Shown one piece after another: positions 43,979-52,569 of a stretch of 52,813 bases of DNA. Made by a program: the position numbers and the translations under genes. The first letter of the stretch is position 1, and every line of letters begins with the position of its first letter. The notes beneath the pieces were generated by a model. It was not told the DNA's origin. It searched no databases and saw only the letters and a list, made by a program, of their open reading frames with translations. This stretch comes from Butyrivibrio sp. (GTDB lineage: Bacteria; Bacillota; Clostridia; Lachnospirales; Lachnospiraceae). The stretch lies in the NCBI GenBank assembly GCA_024694565.1, contig JAILJR010000026.1, positions 1 through 52,813 of the forward strand. The letters are read 5' to 3'.

Positions 43979-44852
43979 AGAAATGGACAAAAAAATGGAT
44001 AGTTATCTTCAGAGCACAGAAAAGAAAAAAGAGATACTGGATAGAACGGAGCTGTTTGTACTTGATATGGATGGGACGTTTTATCTGGGAGACGAGATCC
44101 TGAAGGGGGCCGGGGAGGCGCTGGAAGCAATAAAGAAGGCCGGTAAGGATTATATGTTTTTTACCAATAATTCGTCAACGTCGCCTGAGCTTTATATCAG
44201 GAAGCTGGAGAGGATGGATTGTCATATTACGAGAGATATGATAATGACCAGTGGGGATGTGATGATCGGGTATTTAAAGAAATACTACGATGGAAAAGAG
44301 GTTTACCTGCTTGGAACCCCGGCGCTTGAAGAATCATTCAGGGATGCAGGAATAAAGCTGTTTGTTTCCGAGAGGGATAAAGTGGCTGCTTCTTCAAATG
44401 CTTTTTGTGAGAGGGTGCCCGATGTGGTGGTTGCAGCATTTGACAAGACACTGACTTTTGAGAAGCTCTCAAATGCCTGTGTTTATATCATGAAGGGTGC
44501 AAAATTTCTGGCGACGCATCTGGATATCAATTGCCCTGTACAGGGCGGTTTTATACCGGACTGTGGGGCCATATGCGCTGCCATAGAGCTGTCTTCAAAG
44601 GTTAAGCCCAAATTTGTGGGCAAGCCGTTTGAAGAGACGGTGGAAATGATTGAAAAGGCAAAGGGAATTGACAGGAAAAAAATCGCATTTGTCGGAGACC
44701 GGATCTATACAGATGTAGCTACAGGTGTCAACAATGGGGCAATGGGTATACTTGTGCTGACAGGTGAAGCCGGCCTTTCTGATGTGGATGAATCTGAGGT
44801 AAAGCCTGATGTGATTTTTGATTCCGTAAGCGAAATGGGGGAGCTGCTTTGA
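43965..44852 (+). CDS. HAD-IIA family phosphatase (NagD/p-nitrophenylphosphatase-like)
   Basis: The 295-residue soluble hydrolase has all HAD motifs: FVLDMDGTFYLGD with the nucleophile Asp, FTNNSS, the Lys of VGKPFEE and VGDRIYTDVATGVNNG. The long C2 cap between motifs II and III marks subclass IIA, which includes NagD and phosphoglycolate- or pyridoxal-type phosphatases. The true substrate is unknown. The start at 43965 overlaps the channel gene by 14 bases; an ATG at 43983 is an alternative with a similar weak ribosome site. Its end overlaps ruvA by four bases. Confidence 0.92.
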   Translation: MRIFEEMDKKMDSYLQSTEKKKEILDRTELFVLDMDGTFYLGDEILKGAGEALEAIKKAGKDYMFFTNNSSTSPELYIRKLERMDCHITRDMIMTSGDVMIGYLKKYYDGKEVYLLGTPALEESFRDAGIKLFVSERDKVAASSNAFCERVPDVVVAAFDKTLTFEKLSNACVYIMKGAKFLATHLDINCPVQGGFIPDCGAICAAIELSSKVKPKFVGKPFEETVEMIEKAKGIDRKKIAFVGDRIYTDVATGVNNGAMGILVLTGEAGLSDVDESEVKPDVIFDSVSEMGELL

Positions 44853-45469
44853 TCGCATATGTAAATGGGACACTTGAATATCTTGAAGAGGGAAACGCTG
44901 TCATAGATGTTGGCGGCGTCGGAATAAATGTAAACATCTCTGGATCTACAATGGACAGGATGCCGAGGGTTGGAGAGACGGTCAAGCTTTACACCTATAC
45001 AAATGTCAAGGAGGATGCATTTACACTCTTTGGATTTCTTTCCAGGGATGAGCTTTCACTGTTTAAGATGCTGATCACAGTCAGCGGGATTGGGCCAAAG
45101 GGGGGATTATCCCTTCTGTCGGTCATGTCACCCGATGATCTGCGGTTTGCAATAATTGCGGGGGATAGTGCTGCAATAGCCAAGACACCGGGAATAGGCA
45201 AGAAAACAGCTGAGAGGATAACCCTTGAGCTTCGCGACAGGATCAAGGCCACCGAGGATGACATGCTGCGTGGAAGCAGTGCAGTAACCGCGGATGATAT
45301 CTCGGGAGATGCGGCTTCTGCAAGAGATGAAGCGGTCGCAGCCCTGGTTGCTTTAGGATACAATTCAGCGGATGCCATGAAGGCTGTCAGAAAGGTCATA
45401 AAGTCTGATGAAGCAGCCGCCCGGGATACTGAGAAGCTCTTAAAGCTTGCGCTTAAGGAGATGTTCTGA
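44849..45469 (+). CDS. ruvA: Holliday junction helicase subunit RuvA
   Basis: RuvA binds four-way DNA junctions and loads RuvB for branch migration. The 206-residue protein has the N-terminal OB-fold (YVNGTLEYLEEGNAVIDVGGVG), helix-hairpin-helix motifs (ISGIGPKGGLSLLS and TPGIGKKTAERITLEL) and the mobile C-terminal RuvB-binding domain (AVAALVALGYNSADAMKAV). The start is a TTG at 44849, supported by GGGGGAG upstream and by the family N-terminus (MIAYVNG). It overlaps the HAD gene stop. ruvB follows after 116 bases. Confidence 0.95.
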   Translation: MIAYVNGTLEYLEEGNAVIDVGGVGINVNISGSTMDRMPRVGETVKLYTYTNVKEDAFTLFGFLSRDELSLFKMLITVSGIGPKGGLSLLSVMSPDDLRFAIIAGDSAAIAKTPGIGKKTAERITLELRDRIKATEDDMLRGSSAVTADDISGDAASARDEAVAALVALGYNSADAMKAVRKVIKSDEAAARDTEKLLKLALKEMF

Positions 45470-45585
45470 CAAGCCATGTACAGATATATTTTCCTGAAAT
45501 ATCAGGATGTTAAAAAGGCTTTTCAGATATTCAAACAGGTCTTTTTTTGAAAACGTCGGGGAATTATTAAAGCAGAGGAAATGTT

Positions 45586-46605
45586 ATGGAAAAGCGGAAG
45601 ATAGTTACAAGCGCCCGGGGGATGGATGCTGAAGCAAACACAGAGGATATAAAGATTGAAGGGTCGCTGCGCCCGAAGTCTCTGGCTAATTATATCGGAC
45701 AGAAAAAAATAAAGGAAAGCCTTGTGATTTATATTGAAGCGGCCAAACAGAGGGGAGAGTGTCTTGATCACCTTCTTTTTTACGGCCCGCCCGGACTTGG
45801 AAAAACCACGCTCTCTACAATTATTGCCAATGAGATGGGTGTGAATATCAAGATAACAAGTGGTCCGGCAATTGAGAAGCCCGGTGACATGGCTGCGATC
45901 CTGAATAATCTTCAGGAGGGGGACGTTCTTTTTGTGGATGAGATCCACAGACTTAATCGTCAGGTGGAAGAGGTCCTCTACCCTGCCATGGAGGATTACT
46001 GTATAGATATTATGATTGGCAAGGGGCCAACAGCGAGATCAATAAGGCTGGATCTTCCCCACTTTACCCTGATAGGTGCGACTACGAGAGCCGGTATGCT
46101 CTCAGCCCCTTTGAGGGACCGTTTCGGTATGATACACAGGATGGAGTACTACGAGATTGATGAGCTCTGCCAGATCATAACACAGTCTGCAAAGGTACTT
46201 GACGTGGAGGTTGAAAAGAAGGGCGCTGAGGAGATGGCCAGAAGAAGCCGCGGAACGCCAAGGCTTGCCAACAGGATTCTCAAGAGAGTAAGGGACTTTG
46301 CACAGGTCAGATTTGATGGACGGATAACTGAAGAGGTGGCGATCACAGCACTTGACCTTATGGATGTTGACAGGATGGGACTTGATCACACTGACAGAAA
46401 CCTGCTTCTGACAATGATAAACAAGTTTGGAGGCGGTCCTGTGGGACTGGATACTCTGGCCGCGGCGATAGGTGAGGATTCGGGAACCATAGAGGATGTT
46501 TACGAGCCATATCTTATCAAAAACGGACTGATAAACAGGACACCAAGAGGAAGAGTGGTAACGGACACCGCATATCATCATTTAGGGCTTGAAATGCCTA
46601 TGTAG
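45586..46605 (+). CDS. ruvB: Holliday junction helicase motor subunit RuvB
   Basis: This AAA+ ATPase drives branch migration of Holliday junctions together with RuvA. The 339-residue sequence has [13 protein letters not shown], the Walker A motif GPPGLGKTT (Lys73), Walker [13 protein letters not shown], the sensor region [21 protein letters not shown] and the C-terminal winged-helix domain ending [18 protein letters not shown] precedes the ATG. A 24-residue open frame in the ruvA-ruvB spacer was judged non-coding. The last bases of ruvB and the following spacer hold a promoter for zapA. Confidence 0.97.
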   Translation: MEKRKIVTSARGMDAEANTEDIKIEGSLRPKSLANYIGQKKIKESLVIYIEAAKQRGECLDHLLFYGPPGLGKTTLSTIIANEMGVNIKITSGPAIEKPGDMAAILNNLQEGDVLFVDEIHRLNRQVEEVLYPAMEDYCIDIMIGKGPTARSIRLDLPHFTLIGATTRAGMLSAPLRDRFGMIHRMEYYEIDELCQIITQSAKVLDVEVEKKGAEEMARRSRGTPRLANRILKRVRDFAQVRFDGRITEEVAITALDLMDVDRMGLDHTDRNLLLTMINKFGGGPVGLDTLAAAIGEDSGTIEDVYEPYLIKNGLINRTPRGRVVTDTAYHHLGLEMPM

Positions 46606-46618
46606 ATGAGGCTATAAT
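46589..46618 (+). promoter_or_regulatory. Candidate sigma-A promoter for zapA
   Basis: TTGAAA (46589-46594, inside ruvB) and a perfect TATAAT (46613-46618) are 18 bases apart, 35 bases before the zapA ATG. Confidence 0.6.
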
Positions 46619-46652
46619 CTATGTAGAATTGTGTTTTTATCAGGGAGGAGTT

Positions 46653-47069
46653 ATGGCATCCAAAACAGATACAGAAGTCATAATCGGTGGAAAGGTATTT
46701 ACATTAAGTGGCTATGAGAGCGAGGAGTACCTGCAGAAGGTGGCATCCTACATCAACAACAAGATAGCTGAGTACAACAAGATCGAGGGCTTTAAGAGGC
46801 AGCCGATAGACACACAGAATGTACTTTTGCAGCTCAATATTGCTGATGATTATTTCAAGTCAAGGAAGCAGATAGAACTGCTTGAGGAACAGCTCTCAGA
46901 GAAGGAGAAGGAGCTGTACGATCTCAAGCATGAGCTCATCACTTCCCAGATCAAACTTGAGAACAATGAGAAGAATTCCAAGAATCTTCAGAGCAAGCTC
47001 GACGAGTCATCAAAGAGGATAATACAGCTTGAAGCTCAGATTAAGGGCGACAACCCGGTCAAGAAGTAA
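46653..47069 (+). CDS. zapA: Cell division protein ZapA-like
   Basis: The 138-residue protein has the ZapA N-terminal domain (EVIIGGKVFTLSGYESEEYLQKVASYINNKI) followed by a long coiled coil (about residues 70-135, rich in Glu, Lys and Leu). ZapA promotes bundling of FtsZ filaments at the division site. AGGGAGGAG before ATG 46653 sets the start, so the frame open from 46629 is not used. Its position before a U32 peptidase gene is conserved in many Firmicutes. It has its own promoter and a terminator. Confidence 0.9.
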   Translation: MASKTDTEVIIGGKVFTLSGYESEEYLQKVASYINNKIAEYNKIEGFKRQPIDTQNVLLQLNIADDYFKSRKQIELLEEQLSEKEKELYDLKHELITSQIKLENNEKNSKNLQSKLDESSKRIIQLEAQIKGDNPVKK

Positions 47070-47085
47070 AAGAGGTAAAATCTAA

Positions 47086-47109
47086 GGCTGTCCTTTGGAC
47101 GGCCTTTTT
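47086..47109 (+). terminator. Terminator after zapA, close to the U32 start codon
   Basis: GGCTGTCC (47086-47093) pairs with GGACGGCC (47097-47104) through eight pairs including one G-U, and five T follow. It ends only seven bases before the ATG of the U32 gene. Confidence 0.8.
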
Positions 47110-47116
47110 AACTATT

Positions 47117-49408
47117 ATGAAAAAAGTAGAACTGTTATCACCCGCAGGTGGTTTTGAAACAATGGTTGGGGCATTCAATGCCGGCGCTGATGCTGTTTAT
47201 CTTGGGGGATCTAAATTTGGCGCAAGGGCCTATGCTGACAATTTCGACACAGATGAGGTTCTTGACGCTATTGTCTATGCACATCTCCACGATAAAAAGA
47301 TCTATATGACTGTTAATACGCTGATCAAAGAGAAAGAATTTGGTGAGCTTTATAATTTTATGCTTCCATATGCGGAAAAGGGACTGGATGGTGTAATTGT
47401 CCAGGACTTTGGAGTTATGCGCCTTATTGGGAGAGAATTCCCTGAAATTGAACTTCATGCAAGTACCCAGCAGACAGTGACCGGCGTTTATGGGGCAAGA
47501 CTCCTTAAGGACCTTGGATGCTGCCGTGTTGTTCCCGCAAGGGAGCTTAGCCTTGAGGAAATGAAGGCTATCAGAGATGAGGCAGGTGTAGAGGTTGAGG
47601 CATTTATTCACGGTGCCATGTGCTATTGCTATTCAGGAGCATGTCTTTTCAGCAGCATGGTAGGAGTTCGCAGCGGCAACAGAGGACGATGTGCCCAGCC
47701 ATGCCGCCTTCCGTACAGGTTTAATGACAGATCGGGTTCTGAACAGTATCCCCTGAGTTTAAAGGATATGAGCACAATAGGGATAATCCCGGAGCTTATA
47801 GAGGCAGGGATAGACTCCTTCAAGATAGAGGGCAGGATGAAAAAGCCTGAGTACTCAGCAGGTGTAACTGCTCTGTACAGGAAGTATATTGACAGATATT
47901 ATGCTGCTCCGGACGCAAGGTTTACTGTATCCAAAGAGGACATTGAGATACTCAGAAATCTGTATCAGCGAACAGGCATAAGTGAGGGGTACTATCACAG
48001 ACACAACGACAGATCGATGGTCACAATTACTTCTCCGGCCTACAACAAATCCTCTGAAGATGTTCTTCTTGGGGTTGCAGACAGATATCTTTCCAAAAGG
48101 CTTAAGGTGAAGTGCGATATAAGCTGCAGGCTCAAGGTTGGATGCAGAGCAGAGCTGACCATAAAGGCTCTGCGCAGCGGCGATGAGATAAGTGCAGAGG
48201 TCTTTGGAAATGAAGTGCAAAGAGCTTCAAAGCGTCCCATGGAAATACGGGATGTGGAAAAGCAGCTGAAGAAGCTTGGAAATACAGGCTTTGAACCCGG
48301 TAATATCAGTGTAGATATTGATGATGGCGGTCTTGGATGCGGAATATTCATATCCGTAGGCGAGCTCAATGACTTGAGGCGAAGAGCCTGTGATGAACTT
48401 GAGAGCCTTTTGACCGGTGGTAAAAAAGAATTTTCAGGGCCGGCAAGAGATGATATAGCTGCCATAAAAGATTCTTATAAAAAAGAGAATCTGGAAAAAA
48501 AGAGTGGAAAGAAGCTTCATATTCTGGTTTCGTCCCGGGAGCAGCTCTCATCCGTCCTTTCAAAGGCACAGGATGAGCGGCTGATAGACAGGATATATAT
48601 AGACAGCAATGTCTTCCTTTCGATGGATGAGTCGGAAAAAAGGAAGGTTTTTTCCTGTGCCGGAAAAGATACAAAGATCATCATTGCGCTTCCATATGTT
48701 ACAAGAAGAGAAGCTTTTGACGGCACTGATGAGATCAGGAGAGTTATCAAAGAAATCAGATACTTTGAAAGAGGCGGGGTACTTGTAAGAAACCTTGAAC
48801 AGCTTGGATTTTTAAGAAGCGTTCGCTACGGTGGTGCGCTTATTCTTGATGCAGGTATATATACCTGGAACAGAGAGGCAGTTTTTGAGTTTCTTTCCTG
48901 CAATCTGCAAAGGGACGACTTCTTTGTGGATGAGTTTACAGCCTCCTATGAGCTTAGCTTCCGCGAAGCAAAGGAGATTGCAGGCGCTGTAAAAAGTGAT
49001 ATTTGCATTCCTGTTTCTTATCACATCTATGGCCGTGTGCCAATGATGATAAGTGCCGGATGTGTGAAAAAGACGATGGATAAATGCAGTGGAAGACGAG
49101 GAGAGCTTTACAGTGAAGAGGTCCTTCTTTTTGACAGGATGAACAATCGTCTTCCTGTAACGATAAACTGCAGAAACTGCAGCAATATCATCTGGAATGC
49201 CCATCCGACTTCTCTCCACGCTCAGCTGGACAGAATACTGGAATCAGAGGAATTTGATCATCTCAGGATCGATTTTACGACGGAGGATGAAAAGAGGACA
49301 CAGGAAGTACTTGGCTACTACGTTGACAGGCTCAAGGGAATGAGCCCTCAGGATATATTTGGGGATGAGGCATTTACAACCGGACATTTCAAGCGCGAGG
49401 CAGAGTAA
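47117..49408 (+). CDS. U32 family peptidase-like protein (DUF3656-containing, RlhA/TrhP-like)
   Basis: The 763-residue protein has the U32 barrel: ELLSPAGGFETMVGAFNAGADAVYLGG, then the HASTQQTVTG region and the cysteine-rich signature CYCYSGACLFSSMVGVRSGNRGRCAQPCR, likely an iron-sulfur or metal site. The DUF3656 region and a further C-terminal Cys-containing stretch follow. U32 proteins were first called collagenases, but relatives such as RlhA and TrhP hydroxylate 23S rRNA or tRNA, so an RNA-modifying role is at least as likely. No Shine-Dalgarno site is seen: a terminator hairpin occupies the leader just before the ATG, yet the family alignment supports this start. The stop overlaps a micro-ORF. 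Confidence 0.9.
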   Translation: MKKVELLSPAGGFETMVGAFNAGADAVYLGGSKFGARAYADNFDTDEVLDAIVYAHLHDKKIYMTVNTLIKEKEFGELYNFMLPYAEKGLDGVIVQDFGVMRLIGREFPEIELHASTQQTVTGVYGARLLKDLGCCRVVPARELSLEEMKAIRDEAGVEVEAFIHGAMCYCYSGACLFSSMVGVRSGNRGRCAQPCRLPYRFNDRSGSEQYPLSLKDMSTIGIIPELIEAGIDSFKIEGRMKKPEYSAGVTALYRKYIDRYYAAPDARFTVSKEDIEILRNLYQRTGISEGYYHRHNDRSMVTITSPAYNKSSEDVLLGVADRYLSKRLKVKCDISCRLKVGCRAELTIKALRSGDEISAEVFGNEVQRASKRPMEIRDVEKQLKKLGNTGFEPGNISVDIDDGGLGCGIFISVGELNDLRRRACDELESLLTGGKKEFSGPARDDIAAIKDSYKKENLEKKSGKKLHILVSSREQLSSVLSKAQDERLIDRIYIDSNVFLSMDESEKRKVFSCAGKDTKIIIALPYVTRREAFDGTDEIRRVIKEIRYFERGGVLVRNLEQLGFLRSVRYGGALILDAGIYTWNREAVFEFLSCNLQRDDFFVDEFTASYELSFREAKEIAGAVKSDICIPVSYHIYGRVPMMISAGCVKKTMDKCSGRRGELYSEEVLLFDRMNNRLPVTINCRNCSNIIWNAHPTSLHAQLDRILESEEFDHLRIDFTTEDEKRTQEVLGYYVDRLKGMSPQDIFGDEAFTTGHFKREAE

Positions 49409-49488
49409 TGATGATTATGAAAACAATGTACAGGTCCGGGGAAACAGGCAGTAGGTATTACTTCTGCAGACCATGGCTTGGTAAGTAA
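49408..49488 (+). CDS. Candidate 26-residue micro-ORF between U32 and SEDS genes
   Basis: This short frame starts in the U32 stop (TAATG) and ends with TAA one base before the SEDS gene ATG at 49490. GCGCGAGG lies about seven bases before its ATG. The peptide (MMIMKTMYRSGETGSRYYFC, then RPWLGK) has no recognisable family. The SEDS gene itself has only a weak ribosome site (GGTAAG), so translation of this frame could feed ribosomes to it. Coding status is uncertain. It could be chance, as the spacer is short. Confidence 0.35.
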   Translation: MMIMKTMYRSGETGSRYYFCRPWLGK

Positions 49489-49489
49489 T

Positions 49490-51109
49490 ATGGAATTATA
49501 TGTAACTGAAATATCTAAATATGTGATAGATCTTTTCATGCTTCTTTATATGACAGAAGCCTTCATGACCTTCAGGTTCAAGACTGAAAAGAAGAGAAAA
49601 GGGATATATATCAGGCAGATTATATGCATGTTTGTGGTGCAGCTTTCGTGCTTCATCCAGATAATTGCGCGGACGGGGAAGCCCGTATATCTGTTTTTCT
49701 TTGCGTTTCAGATAATAATATTTGCAGCTGTTCTGATGATGTTCTATGCGATATATCCGGGAGGAAACCGGCTTATAATCAATAACAGCTGCCTGCTGCT
49801 TATGATAAGCATGATAGTCCTGACAAGGCTTTCTTACGACAGAGCAGTCAAACAGTTTTTTATTGTCACGGCGTCGTTTATCATAGGATTTTTTGTGCCG
49901 CAGATAATATTGCGATTTGAATTTATCAAGAAGTTTACCTGGCTTTATGCTGCGCTGGGGGTTGCGGCGATAGGGGCAGTGCTTCTTTACAGCGCGGCAA
50001 CCAATGGCTCAAAGATTACCTACACTCTGGCCGGAATAACCTTTCAGCCCTCAGAGGTGGTCAAGATATTGTTTCTGTTCTTTCTTTCAGGGGCTCTTTA
50101 TTCGGCAGATAATATCTGGCAGCTTATGATAGCCTCGGTTGTTGCGGCAGGTCATGTGATCATTCTTGTCCTGTCAAAGGATCTGGGAAGTGCGCTGATA
50201 TTCTTTGTGATATATCTTGCACTTATATATATATCAACTGAGAAGATCGGTTTTCTTGTGCTGGGATTTTTTGCAGGAGCGATTGCCAGTGTATTTGCAT
50301 ATATGCTCTTTTCACATATAAGACGGCGGGTGCAGGCATGGCTTGATCCCTTTGGAGATATTGCTTCGTCCGGCTACCAGCTTTCGCAGTCGCTCTTTGG
50401 AATAAGCTCAGGGGGATGGTTTGGACTTGGACTGTACGGTGGTTCGCCTACATCAATTCCGTTTGTGGAGCAGGATTTCATTTTCTCAGCTATAGCTGAG
50501 GAGCTGGGGGTGATTTTTGCCGTGCTGATGACGCTTATTATCCTGAGCTCATTTATGATGATCATGTATGAAGGCTATTACATAAGGGACAAATATTACA
50601 GGCTTGTAGTATGCGGAATAGGTGTATCTTATATTTTCCAGACCTTCCTTACAATTGGAGGAGGCTCTAAATTTATACCTCTTACCGGTGTTACACTGCC
50701 TCTTGTAAGCTACGGCGGTACATCAGTGCTTGTTACAATAGTAATGATGATGATAGTAGAGGGAGTGTGCCTTATAAGGACCGATGAGAGGTGTGAGGCC
50801 ATGGAGAGGAGAAGGCAAAGGCGTCTTGAGGCCCAAAAGAGAGTAAGTAACAGGGAGCAGGATGATTATTATGAGAGAAGACCGTATGGAACAAAAGAAG
50901 CTGCGGAGGAAAAAGAATACCAGAGAGCCGGGCGGTATGAGAAATCAACAGACAATGCGCAGTACAGGGAGTACAGAGAACACAGGGACCCGGAGCAGTA
51001 CCGGGAGCGCGGGGAATACAGGGACACGGAGCAGTACCGGGAGCGCAGGGAATACAGGGGCCCGGAGCGCTACGGGCACGAAGGATACACAGAAGAAGAT
51101 TCCGACTAA
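49490..51109 (+). CDS. SEDS family peptidoglycan glycosyltransferase (FtsW/RodA/SpoVE)
   Basis: This polytopic membrane protein polymerises lipid II into glycan strands. It has 539 residues from ATG 49490. The SEDS core starts near residue 90 and shows FQPSEVVKILF, SKDLGSALIFF, SSGGWFGLGLYGGS, DFIFSAIAEELGV and LPLVSYGGTS. Before the core there is an extra N-terminal part with two to three hydrophobic segments. After the last helix comes a charged cytoplasmic tail of about 110 residues ending in 12-residue repeats (EYRDTEQYRERR type). The partner class B transpeptidase follows directly. Which of FtsW or RodA it replaces cannot be told. Confidence 0.93.
   Translation: MELYVTEISKYVIDLFMLLYMTEAFMTFRFKTEKKRKGIYIRQIICMFVVQLSCFIQIIARTGKPVYLFFFAFQIIIFAAVLMMFYAIYPGGNRLIINNSCLLLMISMIVLTRLSYDRAVKQFFIVTASFIIGFFVPQIILRFEFIKKFTWLYAALGVAAIGAVLLYSAATNGSKITYTLAGITFQPSEVVKILFLFFLSGALYSADNIWQLMIASVVAAGHVIILVLSKDLGSALIFFVIYLALIYISTEKIGFLVLGFFAGAIASVFAYMLFSHIRRRVQAWLDPFGDIASSGYQLSQSLFGISSGGWFGLGLYGGSPTSIPFVEQDFIFSAIAEELGVIFAVLMTLIILSSFMMIMYEGYYIRDKYYRLVVCGIGVSYIFQTFLTIGGGSKFIPLTGVTLPLVSYGGTSVLVTIVMMMIVEGVCLIRTDERCEAMERRRQRRLEAQKRVSNREQDDYYERRPYGTKEAAEEKEYQRAGRYEKSTDNAQYREYREHRDPEQYRERGEYRDTEQYRERREYRGPERYGHEGYTEEDSD
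50982..51089 (+). repeat. Three tandem 36-bp repeats in the SEDS/transpeptidase overlap
   Basis: Three head-to-tail 36-base units start at 50982, 51018 and 51054; the first two are nearly identical and the third is diverged. In the SEDS frame they read as EYRDTEQYRERR-like units. In the transpeptidase frame they read as Thr/Gly/Ser-rich units (NTGTRSSTGSAG). Both frames stay open throughout. Confidence 0.85.
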
Positions 51110-51110
51110 A

Positions 51111-52526
51111 ATGAAGATCAGATCCTATCCCATACTTGTCATATCTGCATTTTATGCAGGACTTTTTGTCATTATGCTTGGATACATCAGCTATTATTCC
51201 TATTCCAACAGACAGACTCTGATGGATAACAGCTACAACACAAGACAGCAGATCCTTCTGGCCCAGAATTCAAGGGGAAGTATATACTCAAGAAAGGGAG
51301 AGGTACTTGCCTACTCAGAGGTCTCTGAAGACGGCAAAGAGACGCGTATATATCCTTACGGGAAGGAGTTTGCGCACGTTGTCGGCTATTCAACAAACGG
51401 AAGGGCCGGGATTGAAGCGCTTGCAAATTATTATCTGATAAATACGAGCATTGATCTTTCAGACAAGGTCAGGCTTGACACAAAGGGAGACAAATATCCC
51501 GGGGATGACTGTTACACGACACTCGATGTCGGACTTCAGGAGGTTGCCTACAATGCACTGTCATCCAGAAAGGGGGCAATCGTAGTCACTGATCCAAGGA
51601 CGGGAGAGGTACTGGCGATGGTATCAAAGCCCGATTTTGATCCCGGGACAATAAAACAGGAATGGGACAGTCTGATCGCGGATAAGTCACCTGATGCAAA
51701 GCTCCTAAACAGAACTACACAGGGGCTTTATCCACCGGGATCGACCTTTAAGATTGTGACTTCACTTGCCTATATCAAGGAGCATCCGGCTGATTTTTGG
51801 AACTACAGGTTTAACTGCACCGGACGTTTTACCTATGATGGAGAGTCCATAAACTGTTATCACGGCGAGACACACGGTTCCCTGGACTTCGTCAGCTCCT
51901 TTGCCAAGTCCTGTAACTCGTCCTATGCAAATATCGGCCTTAATGTATCAAGGAAGGTATTTTCTGACACATTAAATCAGCTCCTTTTCGGAAAAGAGCT
52001 GCCTATAGATCTGCGCTACGCAAAGAGCTCTGCCAGTGTGGATGAAAGCACAAGCTCAGGTGATGTCATGCAGCTTTCCATAGGTCAGGGAGCCACCAGC
52101 GTTACTCCTATGCATATAAATATGATCACATGTGCGGTTGCCAACGACGGACTTTTGATGAAGCCGTATTTTATAACCGACATAAAAAGTGCAGATGGCA
52201 AGACCGTAAAGAGTTATTCTGCAACCGGTTATAAGAGGCTGATGACGGCTGCTGAGTCACAGGCGCTTAAAGAGATGATGGTGGCTGTTGTGAACAGCGG
52301 TACTGCCAGTAAATTAAAAGGTCTTTCCTACACATCGGCAGGAAAGACAGGATCGGCGGAATTTAACACTGCGACCAATGATTCACATGCATGGTTCACC
52401 GGCTTTGCCCCTGCGGAAGACCCTGAGATCTGTGTGACCATAATTGTGGAAAATGCAGGGAGCGGAGGAAGCTTTGCGGTACCTATAGCAAAGAGAATAT
52501 TCGATGCTTACTTTGGCGTCGAGTAA
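51111..52526 (+). CDS. Penicillin-binding protein, class B transpeptidase (PbpA/FtsI type)
   Basis: This DD-transpeptidase cross-links peptidoglycan outside the cell and is the natural partner of the SEDS enzyme upstream. Counting from ATG 51111 (471 residues), a membrane anchor lies at about 6-28. The dimer-type N-domain covers about 40-130. The catalytic domain has Ser211 in STFK, the SCN triad at 267-269 and KTG at 412-414. The start is doubtful. The frame stays open upstream to ATG 50862, where AGGGAG lies four bases before the codon, giving 554 residues with a basic then Ser/Thr/Gly-rich cytoplasmic extension. That would overlap the SEDS gene by 248 bases. The 51111 start gives a normal one-base gap but only a weak ribosome site. 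Confidence 0.9.
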   Translation: MKIRSYPILVISAFYAGLFVIMLGYISYYSYSNRQTLMDNSYNTRQQILLAQNSRGSIYSRKGEVLAYSEVSEDGKETRIYPYGKEFAHVVGYSTNGRAGIEALANYYLINTSIDLSDKVRLDTKGDKYPGDDCYTTLDVGLQEVAYNALSSRKGAIVVTDPRTGEVLAMVSKPDFDPGTIKQEWDSLIADKSPDAKLLNRTTQGLYPPGSTFKIVTSLAYIKEHPADFWNYRFNCTGRFTYDGESINCYHGETHGSLDFVSSFAKSCNSSYANIGLNVSRKVFSDTLNQLLFGKELPIDLRYAKSSASVDESTSSGDVMQLSIGQGATSVTPMHINMITCAVANDGLLMKPYFITDIKSADGKTVKSYSATGYKRLMTAAESQALKEMMVAVVNSGTASKLKGLSYTSAGKTGSAEFNTATNDSHAWFTGFAPAEDPEICVTIIVENAGSGGSFAVPIAKRIFDAYFGVE

Positions 52527-52569
52527 TAGTAGACTTATTGGTAATGAATTATTAAAATATTATATATAT

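Noticed and set aside
45476..45550. 24-residue frame in the ruvA-ruvB spacer
   Set aside because: The nearest AAGGAG is about 15 bases before its ATG, too far, and the peptide shows no features; chance is the simplest explanation.
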